Part shown: positions 41,512-49,919 of the stretch, piece after piece | How the letters are laid out: each line of letters begins with the position of its first letter | How positions within the stretch are numbered: position 1 is the first letter of the stretch | Origin: Williamsia sp. | GTDB lineage: Bacteria; Bacteroidota; Bacteroidia; Chitinophagales; Chitinophagaceae | DNA: 64,000 nt | Reading direction: 5' to 3' | Assembly (NCBI GenBank): GCA_015069695.1 | Contig: JADCRZ010000026.1 | Location: 26,246 to 90,245, forward strand | The notes under the pieces: generated by a model | Told to the model about the DNA's origin: nothing | The model's input: only the letters and a program-made list of their open reading frames with translations | Database searches by the model: none | Position numbers and translations under genes: made by a program

Positions 41512-41913
41512 AATTTAGATGCCCTAGTATTTAGTGTGTACATATTTATGGGTAATTGAAGTACAATTTACATTAACTATTAACTCATTACTAGCTAATT
41601 TCGATTCATATTGCAAATTCCATTACACTTTTCAAGCGTTTATATAATGAAAACGGGCTTATCAGATAGGACGTGCCTAATTATCCCCAATTTAAAATGG
41701 TTGCCAATTGCTCTTTTGAAGTCTTTTTGTGATATATGTGTTTTGTTAATTTGACATAGGAGCAACCTGTTTGGTTTGATGGTGCAGCAAGGTTAACAGA
41801 GTTTTTTACGCTGTTGACAAACTGGCGATTTAAGGATTTTCAGTCTTGATGTACAATAGTCTAGTTTTATTGGGTTATTGTAAGATAATATAAGTGCGTC
41901 TCATCTCAATAAT
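41512..41913. other. Gene-free AT-rich stretch
   Basis: About 400 bp between the integrase 3' end and the methyltransferase start. It presumably holds the promoter of the four-gene operon. No gene or strong repeat is seen. Confidence 0.5.
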
Positions 41914-43116
41914 TTACGAGTTTAGAACCAGCTCGAGTGCATCATCGGTCTCTTTATGTATAAAATTGTTTTGATACCCTATAGTCGTGCTAATATGCGT
42001 ATGCCGGTAAAGGCGTTGCAAGACTGGAATCGGAATCTTATCCCCAGCTAATTGGGCAAAAGTATGACGACTAATATGCATGGTTAAGGTCTTGTTGATT
42101 TTAGTGCTTTCAGCAACAAGCTTCAAAAGTCCGTCGGCATTCCGCACCCTGGTCTTGATCCGACGCTGCACGTCCATGTCGTTATTTAGACCTTCTAGCC
42201 CTTTCAAGTCAGGAAATATAAGGTCAAGGGTTGGGCTGTCTTCCTTATACTCTTCCAGGATCGCCAAGGCCTTTTCCGGCAGTTTCAACGATCCGCTTCT
42301 GTCATTCTTCCCCATGATATAGCTGATGCGTCCGTCTTGAACGTCTTTCCACTGCAGCCGCATGACATCTGAGACCCGCATGCCCGCGTTATAATACGAA
42401 AACAGCCAAAGGTTCCGGGCGTGATTCTGCCTTTCGTTCAGTTCTACCTCTTCCAGCCGCTTGACCTCTTCCCTTGTAAGACCAACCTTGCCGGTATCGG
42501 GAAACTTGATCTTGAGCCTTCCCTTGCCGAAAGGGTAGTACTTGGGGTCTACAATCTGGTCATTGATTGCTTGACTAATAACAGAACGGATCAATACGAG
42601 GTGGTTGGAAATCGTCCGATCATTTATTTTTCTGGCGCCCTTCAAATAAGCTTTATAACGTTCCAACAAAGACTTCGTGATTTCGCTGAATTCTATATCT
42701 TTACCGCCCAGAAAATCACGAAAGTGCTTGATGCGCGGTTTTTCTGCGCTTAAGCGGTTAAACTTGCCGGACTTCTCAAGATTGTCCTGGTATTGCTTAG
42801 CCTGTTCAAAGAACGTCGAGCCTATTTTCGGCTTGATAGATTGGCGAACGCTTCGTGGGGTGGCCGTTCCTTTTTGGGTTTCCAAATCCAGGGCGGTGTC
42901 GGTCGCTTCTGATAGTTTTTTGACAATGTAGTTATTGAGACGAACAGAGTTCGGGTGGGATTTTTTCACCCTGTGGTTTACTTCATCCCATTGCTCCGGC
43001 CTGAGGCTGAAATCCAGGTATACATAGCTGCTTTTTTTGCCTTTGGTGATGCGGATGGCAAGTGGGGAGGTTCCGTCCTTTTTGGTCTCTTTGCGTAGGA
43101 TTACTTTCACTGACAT
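41914..43116 (-). CDS. Tyrosine integrase of the element
   Basis: This 400-residue integrase has the Bacteroidota layout: an N-terminal arm-binding segment (KVILRKETKKDGTSPLAIRI), a SAM-like core-binding domain and a catalytic domain. The catalytic boxes are YNAGMRVSDVMRLQW (Arg), MHISRHTFAQLAG (His-x-x-Arg) and LQRLYRHTHISTTIGYQ (His and the Tyr nucleophile). Its start is about 115 bp from the intact tRNA-Leu and it reads into the element, the standard arrangement for the enzyme that made this insertion. Confidence 0.93.
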   Translation of the reverse strand: MSVKVILRKETKKDGTSPLAIRITKGKKSSYVYLDFSLRPEQWDEVNHRVKKSHPNSVRLNNYIVKKLSEATDTALDLETQKGTATPRSVRQSIKPKIGSTFFEQAKQYQDNLEKSGKFNRLSAEKPRIKHFRDFLGGKDIEFSEITKSLLERYKAYLKGARKINDRTISNHLVLIRSVISQAINDQIVDPKYYPFGKGRLKIKFPDTGKVGLTREEVKRLEEVELNERQNHARNLWLFSYYNAGMRVSDVMRLQWKDVQDGRISYIMGKNDRSGSLKLPEKALAILEEYKEDSPTLDLIFPDLKGLEGLNNDMDVQRRIKTRVRNADGLLKLVAESTKINKTLTMHISRHTFAQLAGDKIPIPVLQRLYRHTHISTTIGYQNNFIHKETDDALELVLNS

Positions 43117-43230
43117 GACTGTAATTTACTACATCTATACTACATAAAAAAACGGTTTCATATGGATTCACATCGATACATATAAAACCAACAAATATTT
43201 AAATAACTCGTTTTGAGTTGTTTATAGGTT

Positions 43231-43270
43231 TACCCGGGTGGTGGAACTGGTAGACACGCAGGACTTAAAA
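43231..43270 (+). repeat. attR: 40-bp repeat within the intact tRNA-Leu(UAA)
   Basis: Identical to 3992-4031. Here the repeat continues into a correct 3' half, so the tRNA is functional. Upstream sequence is element DNA; an AACTC/GAGTT inverted repeat (43205-43219) lies just outside it. Confidence 0.92.
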
Positions 43271-43317
43271 TCCTGTTGCCCGAAACGGCAGTGTGGGTTC
43301 AACTCCCATCCCGGGTA
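43232..43317 (+). tRNA. tRNA-Leu(UAA), target and right end of the element
   Basis: An 86-nt class II cloverleaf with acceptor stem ACCCGGG/CCCGGGT, discriminator A, D-arm TGGTAGACAC, anticodon loop CTTAAAA (anticodon TAA), a long variable arm and T-arm GGTTCAACTCC. No CCA is encoded. Its 5' half comes from the element side of the recombination junction, so its promoter must now lie in element DNA. Confidence 0.95.
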
Positions 43318-43330
43318 CGAGTGTTTATAG

Positions 43331-43370
43331 AAACGGCTTATAAATGACCTATTTATGAAGCCGTTTTTTA
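43331..43370 (+). terminator. Terminator after tRNA-Leu(UAA)
   Basis: Arms AAACGGCTT/AAGCCGTTT with an inner ATAAAT/ATTTAT pair, followed by a T-run. Confidence 0.8.
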
Positions 43371-43554
43371 TTTGTGAGAACCCCTGCGGGAATTTGTGAC
43401 ACAATGAAATCCGTAGGTTAGATAGACTTGTTAGTTGACTTTTATGAGCCGGGTAGATTCCCTTGCTGTTACTCTGATGATGGGGGATCATTGCCAGGAA
43501 TGCAAAGCCTCTGAAGTCGTTCCGCTCTCTTTTGTGTTGTTCAAGAAAAGGTGT

Positions 43555-44694
43555 CTACAATCCGGAAGGCTTGTGACAGGAGTAACACTGGTATGCCTTT
43601 TTAAAAGCCTTTGAATTGATGAAAGTTTCCAGCTCCGGCTTGGGCAGATCTTTTCTTCCTGCCGAAATACCTGCCAGATAGTTTTTCAGCTCATTCATCT
43701 TTTCTTTTCGCTGCTCAAAGGTTTCCTTGTTACTCCAGGAATCCAGCAGGGCCTTTTTATTTGTTTCAATGTACCCGGAGGCAGTTTCCAGCGTATTGAT
43801 AAACTCATTCAATGCTTTCACATCCTCATCGTTCAATTCGCTCTTCCTGTGCAGCAGCCAATCCGCTTTTTTTAAATTCAGGTCAAACCGGTAAAGCGGA
43901 CCCAGAATCTCCGGATACTTTCCTCCCAAATCCCGGAGGGCGCCGGGAACAAGCCGGGCATTGACATTGAACAGCACTTTATCCATTGCGGGATTCTTGA
44001 ATGTGTTCAAGCTGTCTGCATAATTGGTAAACGTGACCATAGACATTAGCACGTTCCAGTCAGGCAAAAGGTCAAAATCAGCCAGCCGTGTTCCCACATA
44101 ACTGATGATAGAGTCCTGGCTTGATGGGTTGTTGAAATGTTGCTTGTTTTTCAGGCGTTCCTGCACCTGTCTTACGGCTCGGTAAAAGCCGTACGTTTTG
44201 TCGTTGAACCCGTTGATGTCTACCGCTAGAAGGGATGCTGTCCGGGCCTTTTCCATCATAGCTTCCAGTTCTTTTTGCTCAAATCCCGGTTCCGTGGCAG
44301 ACAGGCTGGTGTATAAGCCGCGTTCCTGTTTTCCCACGATGTCAGCAAAACGGATGTTTCCGTCCAGGTAATTTCCGGTAAGCGCCAGGAGATAAAATGA
44401 ATAATACATGCCCATCAGCCGCATATTTTCCAGGTCGCTGCTGCTTTTGAAAATACCCCCTCGATAATCTTTTTCGAGCTTGCTGTAGGTCTGTGTGATT
44501 TCCTTTAAGAAAGAAGGAATGTTCGCAATGACCTGTGGCGACTCAAAGTTCAGGTTGTCAAAAAAACGGGGACGTACATCACTTAAAAAATAAGACGCGG
44601 CTTCGCTGTTTTCAATTGTGTCATGTTTTGTACAGTAATCAAAAAGAAGTACACCGGCAACGACTGCGCCAATGGCTCGAAAGATGTTTTTCAT
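43555..44694 (-). CDS. Secreted protein with C-terminal c-type haem motif
   Basis: This 379-residue protein has an N-terminal hydrophobic export segment (AIGAVVAGVLLFDYC, where the Cys could be lipid-anchored) and a long mostly helical body. The single haem-binding CYSCH motif lies at the extreme C-terminus (residues ~370-374, in YQCYSCHKPSGL). That position is unusual for a cytochrome domain and leaves only a few residues after the haem site. It lies 29 bp after the metallo-hydrolase gene and is probably co-transcribed with it. Confidence 0.7.
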   Translation of the reverse strand: MKNIFRAIGAVVAGVLLFDYCTKHDTIENSEAASYFLSDVRPRFFDNLNFESPQVIANIPSFLKEITQTYSKLEKDYRGGIFKSSSDLENMRLMGMYYSFYLLALTGNYLDGNIRFADIVGKQERGLYTSLSATEPGFEQKELEAMMEKARTASLLAVDINGFNDKTYGFYRAVRQVQERLKNKQHFNNPSSQDSIISYVGTRLADFDLLPDWNVLMSMVTFTNYADSLNTFKNPAMDKVLFNVNARLVPGALRDLGGKYPEILGPLYRFDLNLKKADWLLHRKSELNDEDVKALNEFINTLETASGYIETNKKALLDSWSNKETFEQRKEKMNELKNYLAGISAGRKDLPKPELETFINSKAFKKAYQCYSCHKPSGL

Positions 44695-44723
44695 ACAGAG
44701 CTGTGGTTTAACTTTTTTGGTTA

Positions 44724-46469
44724 TTATTTCGCTACCTCTTTCAGATCATCCAGGGTGGCTAAACCGCCATGAATGCCGATGATCTTGCTCACTTTCAGAT
44801 TTTTTTCCTGTATATAGTCGAGTAAAAAATTTGCTCTTTTCTTTAGTTCTTCTCTTGCCGGACCCGTAAAGGAGTGCGCAGTAGGCCCCTTCCAGATCTT
44901 CAGGAAGATGCCCGCATACAGGAAATCAGCCTGGATCAGGGCTTCGTATTCAGGCACGTACACAACAACCATGTCCCAGGAATGGGGATTGTCATGCGAG
45001 AAAGGATTGCCTGCCCCGTTTTTTGTTTTTAAGAGATGGATCTTAACCGCGCCGTTGTCAACAGAGGTGATTCCGGTAACTTCTTTAACCGCAACAGGAG
45101 TCGCGTTAAGAGATAATTTATCTGGTAACAGCGTGTGCTTGCTGTTGAAGACTGAATCGGCAAATAGAGTTCCTCCTTTGCCCACATATACAGTGCCTGC
45201 TTCCTGCGCCATTTCACGGATGCCGCCAAAATGGTCGTAGTGTGTATGAGAGGAAACCACTCCGATAATTTTCTTTCCCGGGAATGCTGTATGAACGGCA
45301 TTGAGGATGCTCCTTGTCCAACCGGGATTCAAGGGAGCTTCTACAACAAGTATCCCGGTTGAGGTATTGATAGCGGCTGCCCAGTTGCTGGCATCCGGCC
45401 TGCCGATCAATCTTAAATTAGGGCCCAGCATTTGACTCGGCATTCCGAAAGTTGATAGGTCAAACTTATCCAGCACCAGTGCGCCATTGTTCAAGGGTTG
45501 ATCAAGGCCAATGCCACCGGCGAACAACCGGTGATACCACTGTGACGCATAGATGCCCAGGTTGCCTTCATCATAGTTATACGCTAACCGTTCATAAGGA
45601 ACCTGCAACGAAAAATTGTTGGCTGGCAGTGCAGGGTTTAAAACAATGTTGGTAAGCACTTCCGACTTGATCTTTTTTCCATGAAGCGTAAAGCTGAGCT
45701 TAGAGGGATACCGGGCACCGGATGTATTTACCCAGTCCTCGTAAGCAATTTCAAAACTGACGTCACCCAACAGGTAGTCGCTTTCCGGAATCCTGGCCCG
45801 TGATGGCAAGTGCGTAGCCGGATCAATGACCAGTTCAATATTGAGTCCTTCAATCCGGGTAGGAATGGAAAATGCCCCGTTTGTCGTCGTGGACGATGCA
45901 CTCTGACGCGACAAAACCTCTTTGAGTAGTTCAAGCGGATCAGCCATCATTTGATTTTTCAGGATGGCTTCTATTCTGCTGGAGAACAAAGCTGCGGGTG
46001 CTACCGTGCCTAAATAATAAGAGCTCCAGTTGTACTCTCCCGAAATAAATCCTTCTTTATCATTGATGACGATCAGCGCTCCTTTGGCATCATACACAAA
46101 TGGATAGTGGAAGTTGATGGCGCTGTACTCCAGCCGCACCTTTCTTGTATTTAGCTCAGCCGAAAAATTATAATTGTGATTGTTGACGTTGATAGGATCC
46201 GCTACTGTTGGGCCCGCCTGCTCATACTCAAATGAGGCGGCATTGGCGGTATACGAAACGGTATGAACCTGGTTGATGATGTCCTTCCCCCCTAATGCAT
46301 CAAGTACCTGTTGCAACTTGATTTCATCGGCATTCGTTTTGTCGTCTTTTCGGCAGCCAATCATGGTTAGAAGAGCAATCGCAATGAGCAACATGGTCCT
46401 CCTTCTGCCAGGCACTCGTTTTACAGCAAGTAGTTTATAGGCTGGTTTTTCTTTTTTAAAGTCTGCCAT
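44724..46469 (-). CDS. Metallo-beta-lactamase-fold lipoprotein
   Basis: This 581-residue protein has an N-terminal lipoprotein signal (LLIAIALLTMIGCRKD), a ~300-residue N-terminal domain of beta-rich type (LSFTLHGKKIKSEVL, FSLQVPYERL) and a C-terminal metallo-beta-lactamase fold. The metal site is SSHTHYDHFGG near residue 405; ALIQADFLY and a late IGIHGG fit the remaining ligands. The substrate is unknown. It is the first gene of a two-gene operon with the haem-motif protein. Confidence 0.85.
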   Translation of the reverse strand: MADFKKEKPAYKLLAVKRVPGRRRTMLLIAIALLTMIGCRKDDKTNADEIKLQQVLDALGGKDIINQVHTVSYTANAASFEYEQAGPTVADPINVNNHNYNFSAELNTRKVRLEYSAINFHYPFVYDAKGALIVINDKEGFISGEYNWSSYYLGTVAPAALFSSRIEAILKNQMMADPLELLKEVLSRQSASSTTTNGAFSIPTRIEGLNIELVIDPATHLPSRARIPESDYLLGDVSFEIAYEDWVNTSGARYPSKLSFTLHGKKIKSEVLTNIVLNPALPANNFSLQVPYERLAYNYDEGNLGIYASQWYHRLFAGGIGLDQPLNNGALVLDKFDLSTFGMPSQMLGPNLRLIGRPDASNWAAAINTSTGILVVEAPLNPGWTRSILNAVHTAFPGKKIIGVVSSHTHYDHFGGIREMAQEAGTVYVGKGGTLFADSVFNSKHTLLPDKLSLNATPVAVKEVTGITSVDNGAVKIHLLKTKNGAGNPFSHDNPHSWDMVVVYVPEYEALIQADFLYAGIFLKIWKGPTAHSFTGPAREELKKRANFLLDYIQEKNLKVSKIIGIHGGLATLDDLKEVAK

Positions 46470-47019
46470 GAGAGTAGATTATAGGGGTGAGTGTATAGAA
46501 TGCATAGAAAAATATAATTGTGCTGAAAGACACGGGCTTTCAACCAGAGCCTTTCTTCCTGGAAGGTGTATTTTTAAGCAAGCTGATTCCTCGCCGGGTA
46601 TGTAGTGTTCCTATGCTGTTCAATGCAACATCTATCCCGGTTTCACCTGATAGAGACCTTTTAAGGCAAGACAACGGCAATGGATAACCTAAGAGAGAGT
46701 TCATCTATATAAAAGGCCGGTTAGTAGTTTAGCCTTTTGAATGCTGCATTGCTCGGCATGCCTGTTTTTCCGATGATTGAGCTATCTGAAACAGAAGATC
46801 AAATCACTTGTTATTGAATCCTGCGCATCCCCTTTAAATAAAGTAATCGTAGTTTTGATCAGAAGGAAACAAAGAACCTGATTTTTTTTAGCCGCATTCC
46901 AGTACCTGATCTATCGCTGTGCAACACGCCAGAAATTTTTTCTGCTTTTTTGTCCAATTTTAAAAAGGTCGATCGTCATAACAGTATAACTTAATTATTC
47001 ATCTTTAAATCCTCACAAC
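46470..47019. other. Divergent intergenic region
   Basis: About 550 bp between the metallo-hydrolase operon and the YciI gene. It must hold both promoters, but I see no gene or strong structure. Confidence 0.5.
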
Positions 47020-47358
47020 ATGAAAGAGTTTATGATGCTTTTCAGACACGAGCCCAATCCGGCTTCCAAACCTTCGCCAGAACAGCTGCAGGCAAGTATC
47101 AAGAAATGGCAGGACTGGATAGGTGGCATTGCTGCACAAGGAAAGTTTGTTGCTACCAACCAACTGGGCTTTGAAGGAAAAACAGTCAAATCAAATAAGG
47201 TTGTAACAGATGGCCCCTATGCAGAAATAAAAGAGATCGTCGGCGGATATTTGCAGATAAAGGCTGATTCGCTGGATGAAGCTGTTGAACTAGCCGACGG
47301 CTGCCCCATTCTTCAGGTAGGTGGACATGTGGAGGTAAGAAATATAATGACCCGGTAA
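47020..47358 (+). CDS. YciI-like (DGPF) protein
   Basis: This 112-residue protein has the YciI/DGPF ferredoxin-like fold: MKEFMMLFRHEP, LGFEGKTVKSNKVVTDGPYA and VEVRNIM at the end. The DGPY variant of the DGPF motif is present. Genes of this family commonly sit next to ECF42-group sigma factors, as here, and are often part of the sigma factor's target set. The exact reaction is unknown. Confidence 0.9.
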   Translation: MKEFMMLFRHEPNPASKPSPEQLQASIKKWQDWIGGIAAQGKFVATNQLGFEGKTVKSNKVVTDGPYAEIKEIVGGYLQIKADSLDEAVELADGCPILQVGGHVEVRNIMTR

Positions 47359-47399
47359 GAAATCCTGTTACACAGGAAGAGTATATTTGTCCCTCAGGC

Positions 47400-47432
47400 A
47401 ACCGCCGGATTTGCGAAATAAGTCCGGCGGTT
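47400..47432 (+). other. Perfect hairpin between yciI-like and sigma genes
   Basis: Arms AACCGCCGGA/TCCGGCGGTT (10 bp, no mismatch) with a 13-nt loop, 11 bp before the sigma start codon. There is no T-tract. It may regulate translation or transcript stability of the sigma gene. Confidence 0.6.
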
Positions 47433-47443
47433 GTGAACGGATA

Positions 47444-48682
47444 ATGCAAACCCATGAGCTTATACCGCATCTGTTCAAAACAGAGTACAGAAAAATTATT
47501 TCTGTACTCTGTAAGTTATTTGGTATAGAGTATATTGAAATAGCAGAAGACATTACAAGCGACACCTTCTTACTCGCTGCTGAGACTTGGGGTTTAAAAG
47601 GCATTCCCGATCATCCCACGGCCTGGCTTTATACTGTTGCCAAGAACAAGACGAAAGATTATTTAAAGAGAAACACGCTGTTCACAGAAAAGATAAAGAA
47701 CAATATCCGGCGCTCCCAACCAGTAACCTGTGAAATCGAAATTGACCTGTCTAAAAAGAATATCCACGACAGCCAGCTGCAAATGATCTTTGCCGTTTGC
47801 AATCCTATTATTCCTCCTGAAGCACAAACAAGCCTGGCGCTGCACATTCTCTGCGGTTTTGGCGTCGAAGAAATTGCAGAAGCTTTTTTGACCAGTAAAG
47901 AAGCTATCTACAAACGGCTGTTAAGGGCTAAAGAAAAGATCAGAGCTGCAGCTAGCAAGATTGAAATTCCCGGTCCTGCAGATATACAGCAACGCCTGGA
48001 AACAGTCTTAACAACCATCTACCTTTTGTTCAACGAAGGCTATTACTCCAAAACGCAGAACGTTACCCTTCGCAAGGACTTTTGTATAGAAGCCATGCGC
48101 TTAACGCAGCTGCTTTTGCAGCATGAAAATACAAACAAGCCTTCTGTCAATGCATTGATGTCTCTCATGTGTTTTCATGCATCCCGTTTCGACGCCCGGC
48201 TTTCTCACAAGGGTGAAACCATTCTGTATGAAGAACAAGACAGGACTTTGTGGAATGATGATCTGATTGCAGAGGGAAATCACTATTTAATTGAAAGCGC
48301 GAAGGGACAAACCCTCTCTAAATATCACCTGGAAGCTTCCATTGCCTACTGGCATTGCACCAAAACGGAACCTGCGAACAAGTGGGAACAGATCTTACAA
48401 CTCTACAACCAGTTATTGCAAATAGAATATTCTTCCGTTACTGCTTTGAACAGAACGTATGCGCTTTCAAAAGTATATGGAAAGGAGGTTGCGATTGAAG
48501 AAGCCAGGAAATTAAAATTAGCAGGCAATCACTTATACTTTTGCCTGTTAGGATATTTGTATATGGACAACAACGCTTCCATGGCCATTGAATGCTTTGA
48601 GCAGGCCCTGGCTTTATCTAAAACGGTGAACGATAAAAAAATAATAAAAGGCTATTTGCTACAGCTTTCGCGCAAATGCTAA
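47444..48682 (+). CDS. ECF RNA polymerase sigma factor, ECF42-like with C-terminal extension
   Basis: I start this at the ATG at 47444 (MQTHELIPHLF), since the frame upstream reads through the hairpin. Region 2 contains ITSDTFLLAAETW and HPTAWLYTVAKNKTKDYLKR; region 4 contains LHILCGFGVEEIAEAFLTSK and AIYKRLLRAKEKI. The long C-terminal part (~200 residues, TPR/DUF6596-like: LLFNEGYYSK, ALMSLMCFHASRFDAR, YIALNR-like segments) is characteristic of the ECF42 group, which works without a classical anti-sigma factor. It forms a pair with the upstream YciI-like gene. Confidence 0.9.
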   Translation: MQTHELIPHLFKTEYRKIISVLCKLFGIEYIEIAEDITSDTFLLAAETWGLKGIPDHPTAWLYTVAKNKTKDYLKRNTLFTEKIKNNIRRSQPVTCEIEIDLSKKNIHDSQLQMIFAVCNPIIPPEAQTSLALHILCGFGVEEIAEAFLTSKEAIYKRLLRAKEKIRAAASKIEIPGPADIQQRLETVLTTIYLLFNEGYYSKTQNVTLRKDFCIEAMRLTQLLLQHENTNKPSVNALMSLMCFHASRFDARLSHKGETILYEEQDRTLWNDDLIAEGNHYLIESAKGQTLSKYHLEASIAYWHCTKTEPANKWEQILQLYNQLLQIEYSSVTALNRTYALSKVYGKEVAIEEARKLKLAGNHLYFCLLGYLYMDNNASMAIECFEQALALSKTVNDKKIIKGYLLQLSRKC

Positions 48683-48711
48683 GATCCTTTCAGGCTGTGT
48701 ACGATCTGTAA

Positions 48712-49003
48712 TTATTTCTCCTTGAACATCTTTGGTGTTATACTGAACTTCGTTTTAAAAAATACTTCACCCAAGCTTTTCCATAAACGCCGGGCAGCTT
48801 CGTTGCTTTCTGCATGTCGCTCTACCAGTCCCTGGTGACCGGCTGGTGATAAGATCACGAGTTCGGAATGGGGGATCTGGCTGTGCATGTATTCGCTGGG
48901 TGTTCCGCCAATAGTACCATTCCCTGAACAGGTGGATGTCAAAGAGAACGAACAAAACAGTTGCCAGATCGGTCAGCAGCAGAATCAATAACACAAGTGG
49001 CAT
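48712..49003 (-). pseudogene. Remnant resembling the C-terminal part of an alpha/beta hydrolase
   Basis: One reverse frame (48712-48942) contains GGTPSEYMHSQIPHSELVIL, SPAGHQGLVER and ARRLWKSL, a pattern like the last strand and catalytic-His region (AGH) of alpha/beta hydrolases. No start, nucleophile elbow or N-terminal half is in frame. A neighbouring frame upstream encodes a hydrophobic stretch that does not join without a frameshift. I read this as a decayed gene end rather than an active enzyme. Confidence 0.5.
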
Positions 49004-49157
49004 AACTACAGAGACTTTAGATCAAATCTGCCAAAACAACTATGCCACCCGCGATAGAATTTCTGTTTGCAACAGCATGGGTATATGTTACCTCTATGGT
49101 TCTTTGTAGCATATTGCATGCTTTAGGCAATGGACAGTAAAGAAGATGAAGATGCCT

Positions 49158-49904
49158 TTACTTTTTTTCGCTGTCCACATCCAACCGCCGCTTCTCTCTA
49201 AAATTTGCAAACAATCGCTTGATCTTTTCAGGGATCTGAGCTGTTGCATCCTGCACTTCAAAAGAAAGTACCCGCTTGCGGACCAGCTCTTTGCTTTCGG
49301 GATCGTATGTTTCATTGAAGATCATAGCAACCTTGCAGAGCCGCCCGCTACTGATGCTGTCCATTTTCTTTGAGAGGGAGTATGGCGTTTTTAAACTTTT
49401 GCGATAATAAAAATAGGTGGAATCATACACGTGTGATGGCGCGCCTTTGTGGTTGGTGAAATACTTCTCGATAGTCAGATCCCGTTCAACTGTTTTTGAC
49501 AGGAAGCGATCAAATGGTTGCGGTTCAAAGTGGAGGCCCTGGAACGCCCTGGCTTTTAGCAGGGAGTCGGCTGGTAGCCTTGCAAAGGTATCCAGAGAAG
49601 CTGTGTAAAGATAGCCGGTAGGCTCGTTATGCCTGTATACGAAATACGTTTCGGTGTCTGGCAATTTCTCGTTTTGCAGGTTCCTGGATCTTTGTAACTG
49701 GTAGATGGTGCAATCGTTTTGGATAAAAACATGCAGCGTGTCCAGCAGCGTCAAATAATTTAGCTTGTTATTCACCGGGATTACGACCGGATACTGATAG
49801 ATCAGGTCAAACGGCTGGATGTCTGATGCTGTCCGGTGATGAGCGCATGCAGCAATCGCCAGGGTAATGGCGATTGCTTGTATAAGTTGTTGGTGACTGA
49901 ACAT
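49158..49904 (-). CDS. Uncharacterised lipoprotein
   Basis: This 248-residue protein has a lipoprotein signal (IAITLAIAACAHHR, Cys near residue 20). It has a mixed soluble part with many Tyr (YLYTASLDTFARL, SHVYDSTYFYYRKSLKTPYS) and a Lys/Arg-rich end. No family is recognised. It lies 15 bp after the 376-aa lipoprotein gene, so the two are likely one operon. Confidence 0.65.
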   Translation of the reverse strand: MFSHQQLIQAIAITLAIAACAHHRTASDIQPFDLIYQYPVVIPVNNKLNYLTLLDTLHVFIQNDCTIYQLQRSRNLQNEKLPDTETYFVYRHNEPTGYLYTASLDTFARLPADSLLKARAFQGLHFEPQPFDRFLSKTVERDLTIEKYFTNHKGAPSHVYDSTYFYYRKSLKTPYSLSKKMDSISSGRLCKVAMIFNETYDPESKELVRKRVLSFEVQDATAQIPEKIKRLFANFREKRRLDVDSEKK

Positions 49905-49919
49905 AATTGAAGAAAGATT

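Larger units (their letters stand above)
3992..43270. mobile_element. ~39 kb integrative mobilizable element in tRNA-Leu(UAA)
   Basis: The element is bounded by an exact 40-bp direct repeat (3992-4031 and 43231-43270) that is the 5' half of tRNA-Leu(UAA) through the anticodon loop. A tyrosine integrase (41914-43116) reads inward from the intact tRNA at the right end. The interior carries a MobF relaxase, a coupling-protein-like ATPase, a primase, RadC, ArdC, an excisionase-like protein and two further recombinases, plus toxin and defence cargo. I see no VirB4, VirB6, VirB8 or VirB9-like channel genes, so it would need a helper secretion system. Composition alternates between GC-rich mobility blocks and AT-rich cargo, which suggests a mosaic. 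Exact crossover points within the 40-bp repeat cannot be fixed. Confidence 0.9.

Noticed and set aside
4032..43230. A complete integrative conjugative element
   Set aside because: No VirB4, VirB6, VirB8, VirB9 or Bacteroides Tra channel genes are visible; only relaxase, coupling ATPase and accessory genes are present, so mobilizable is the better description.
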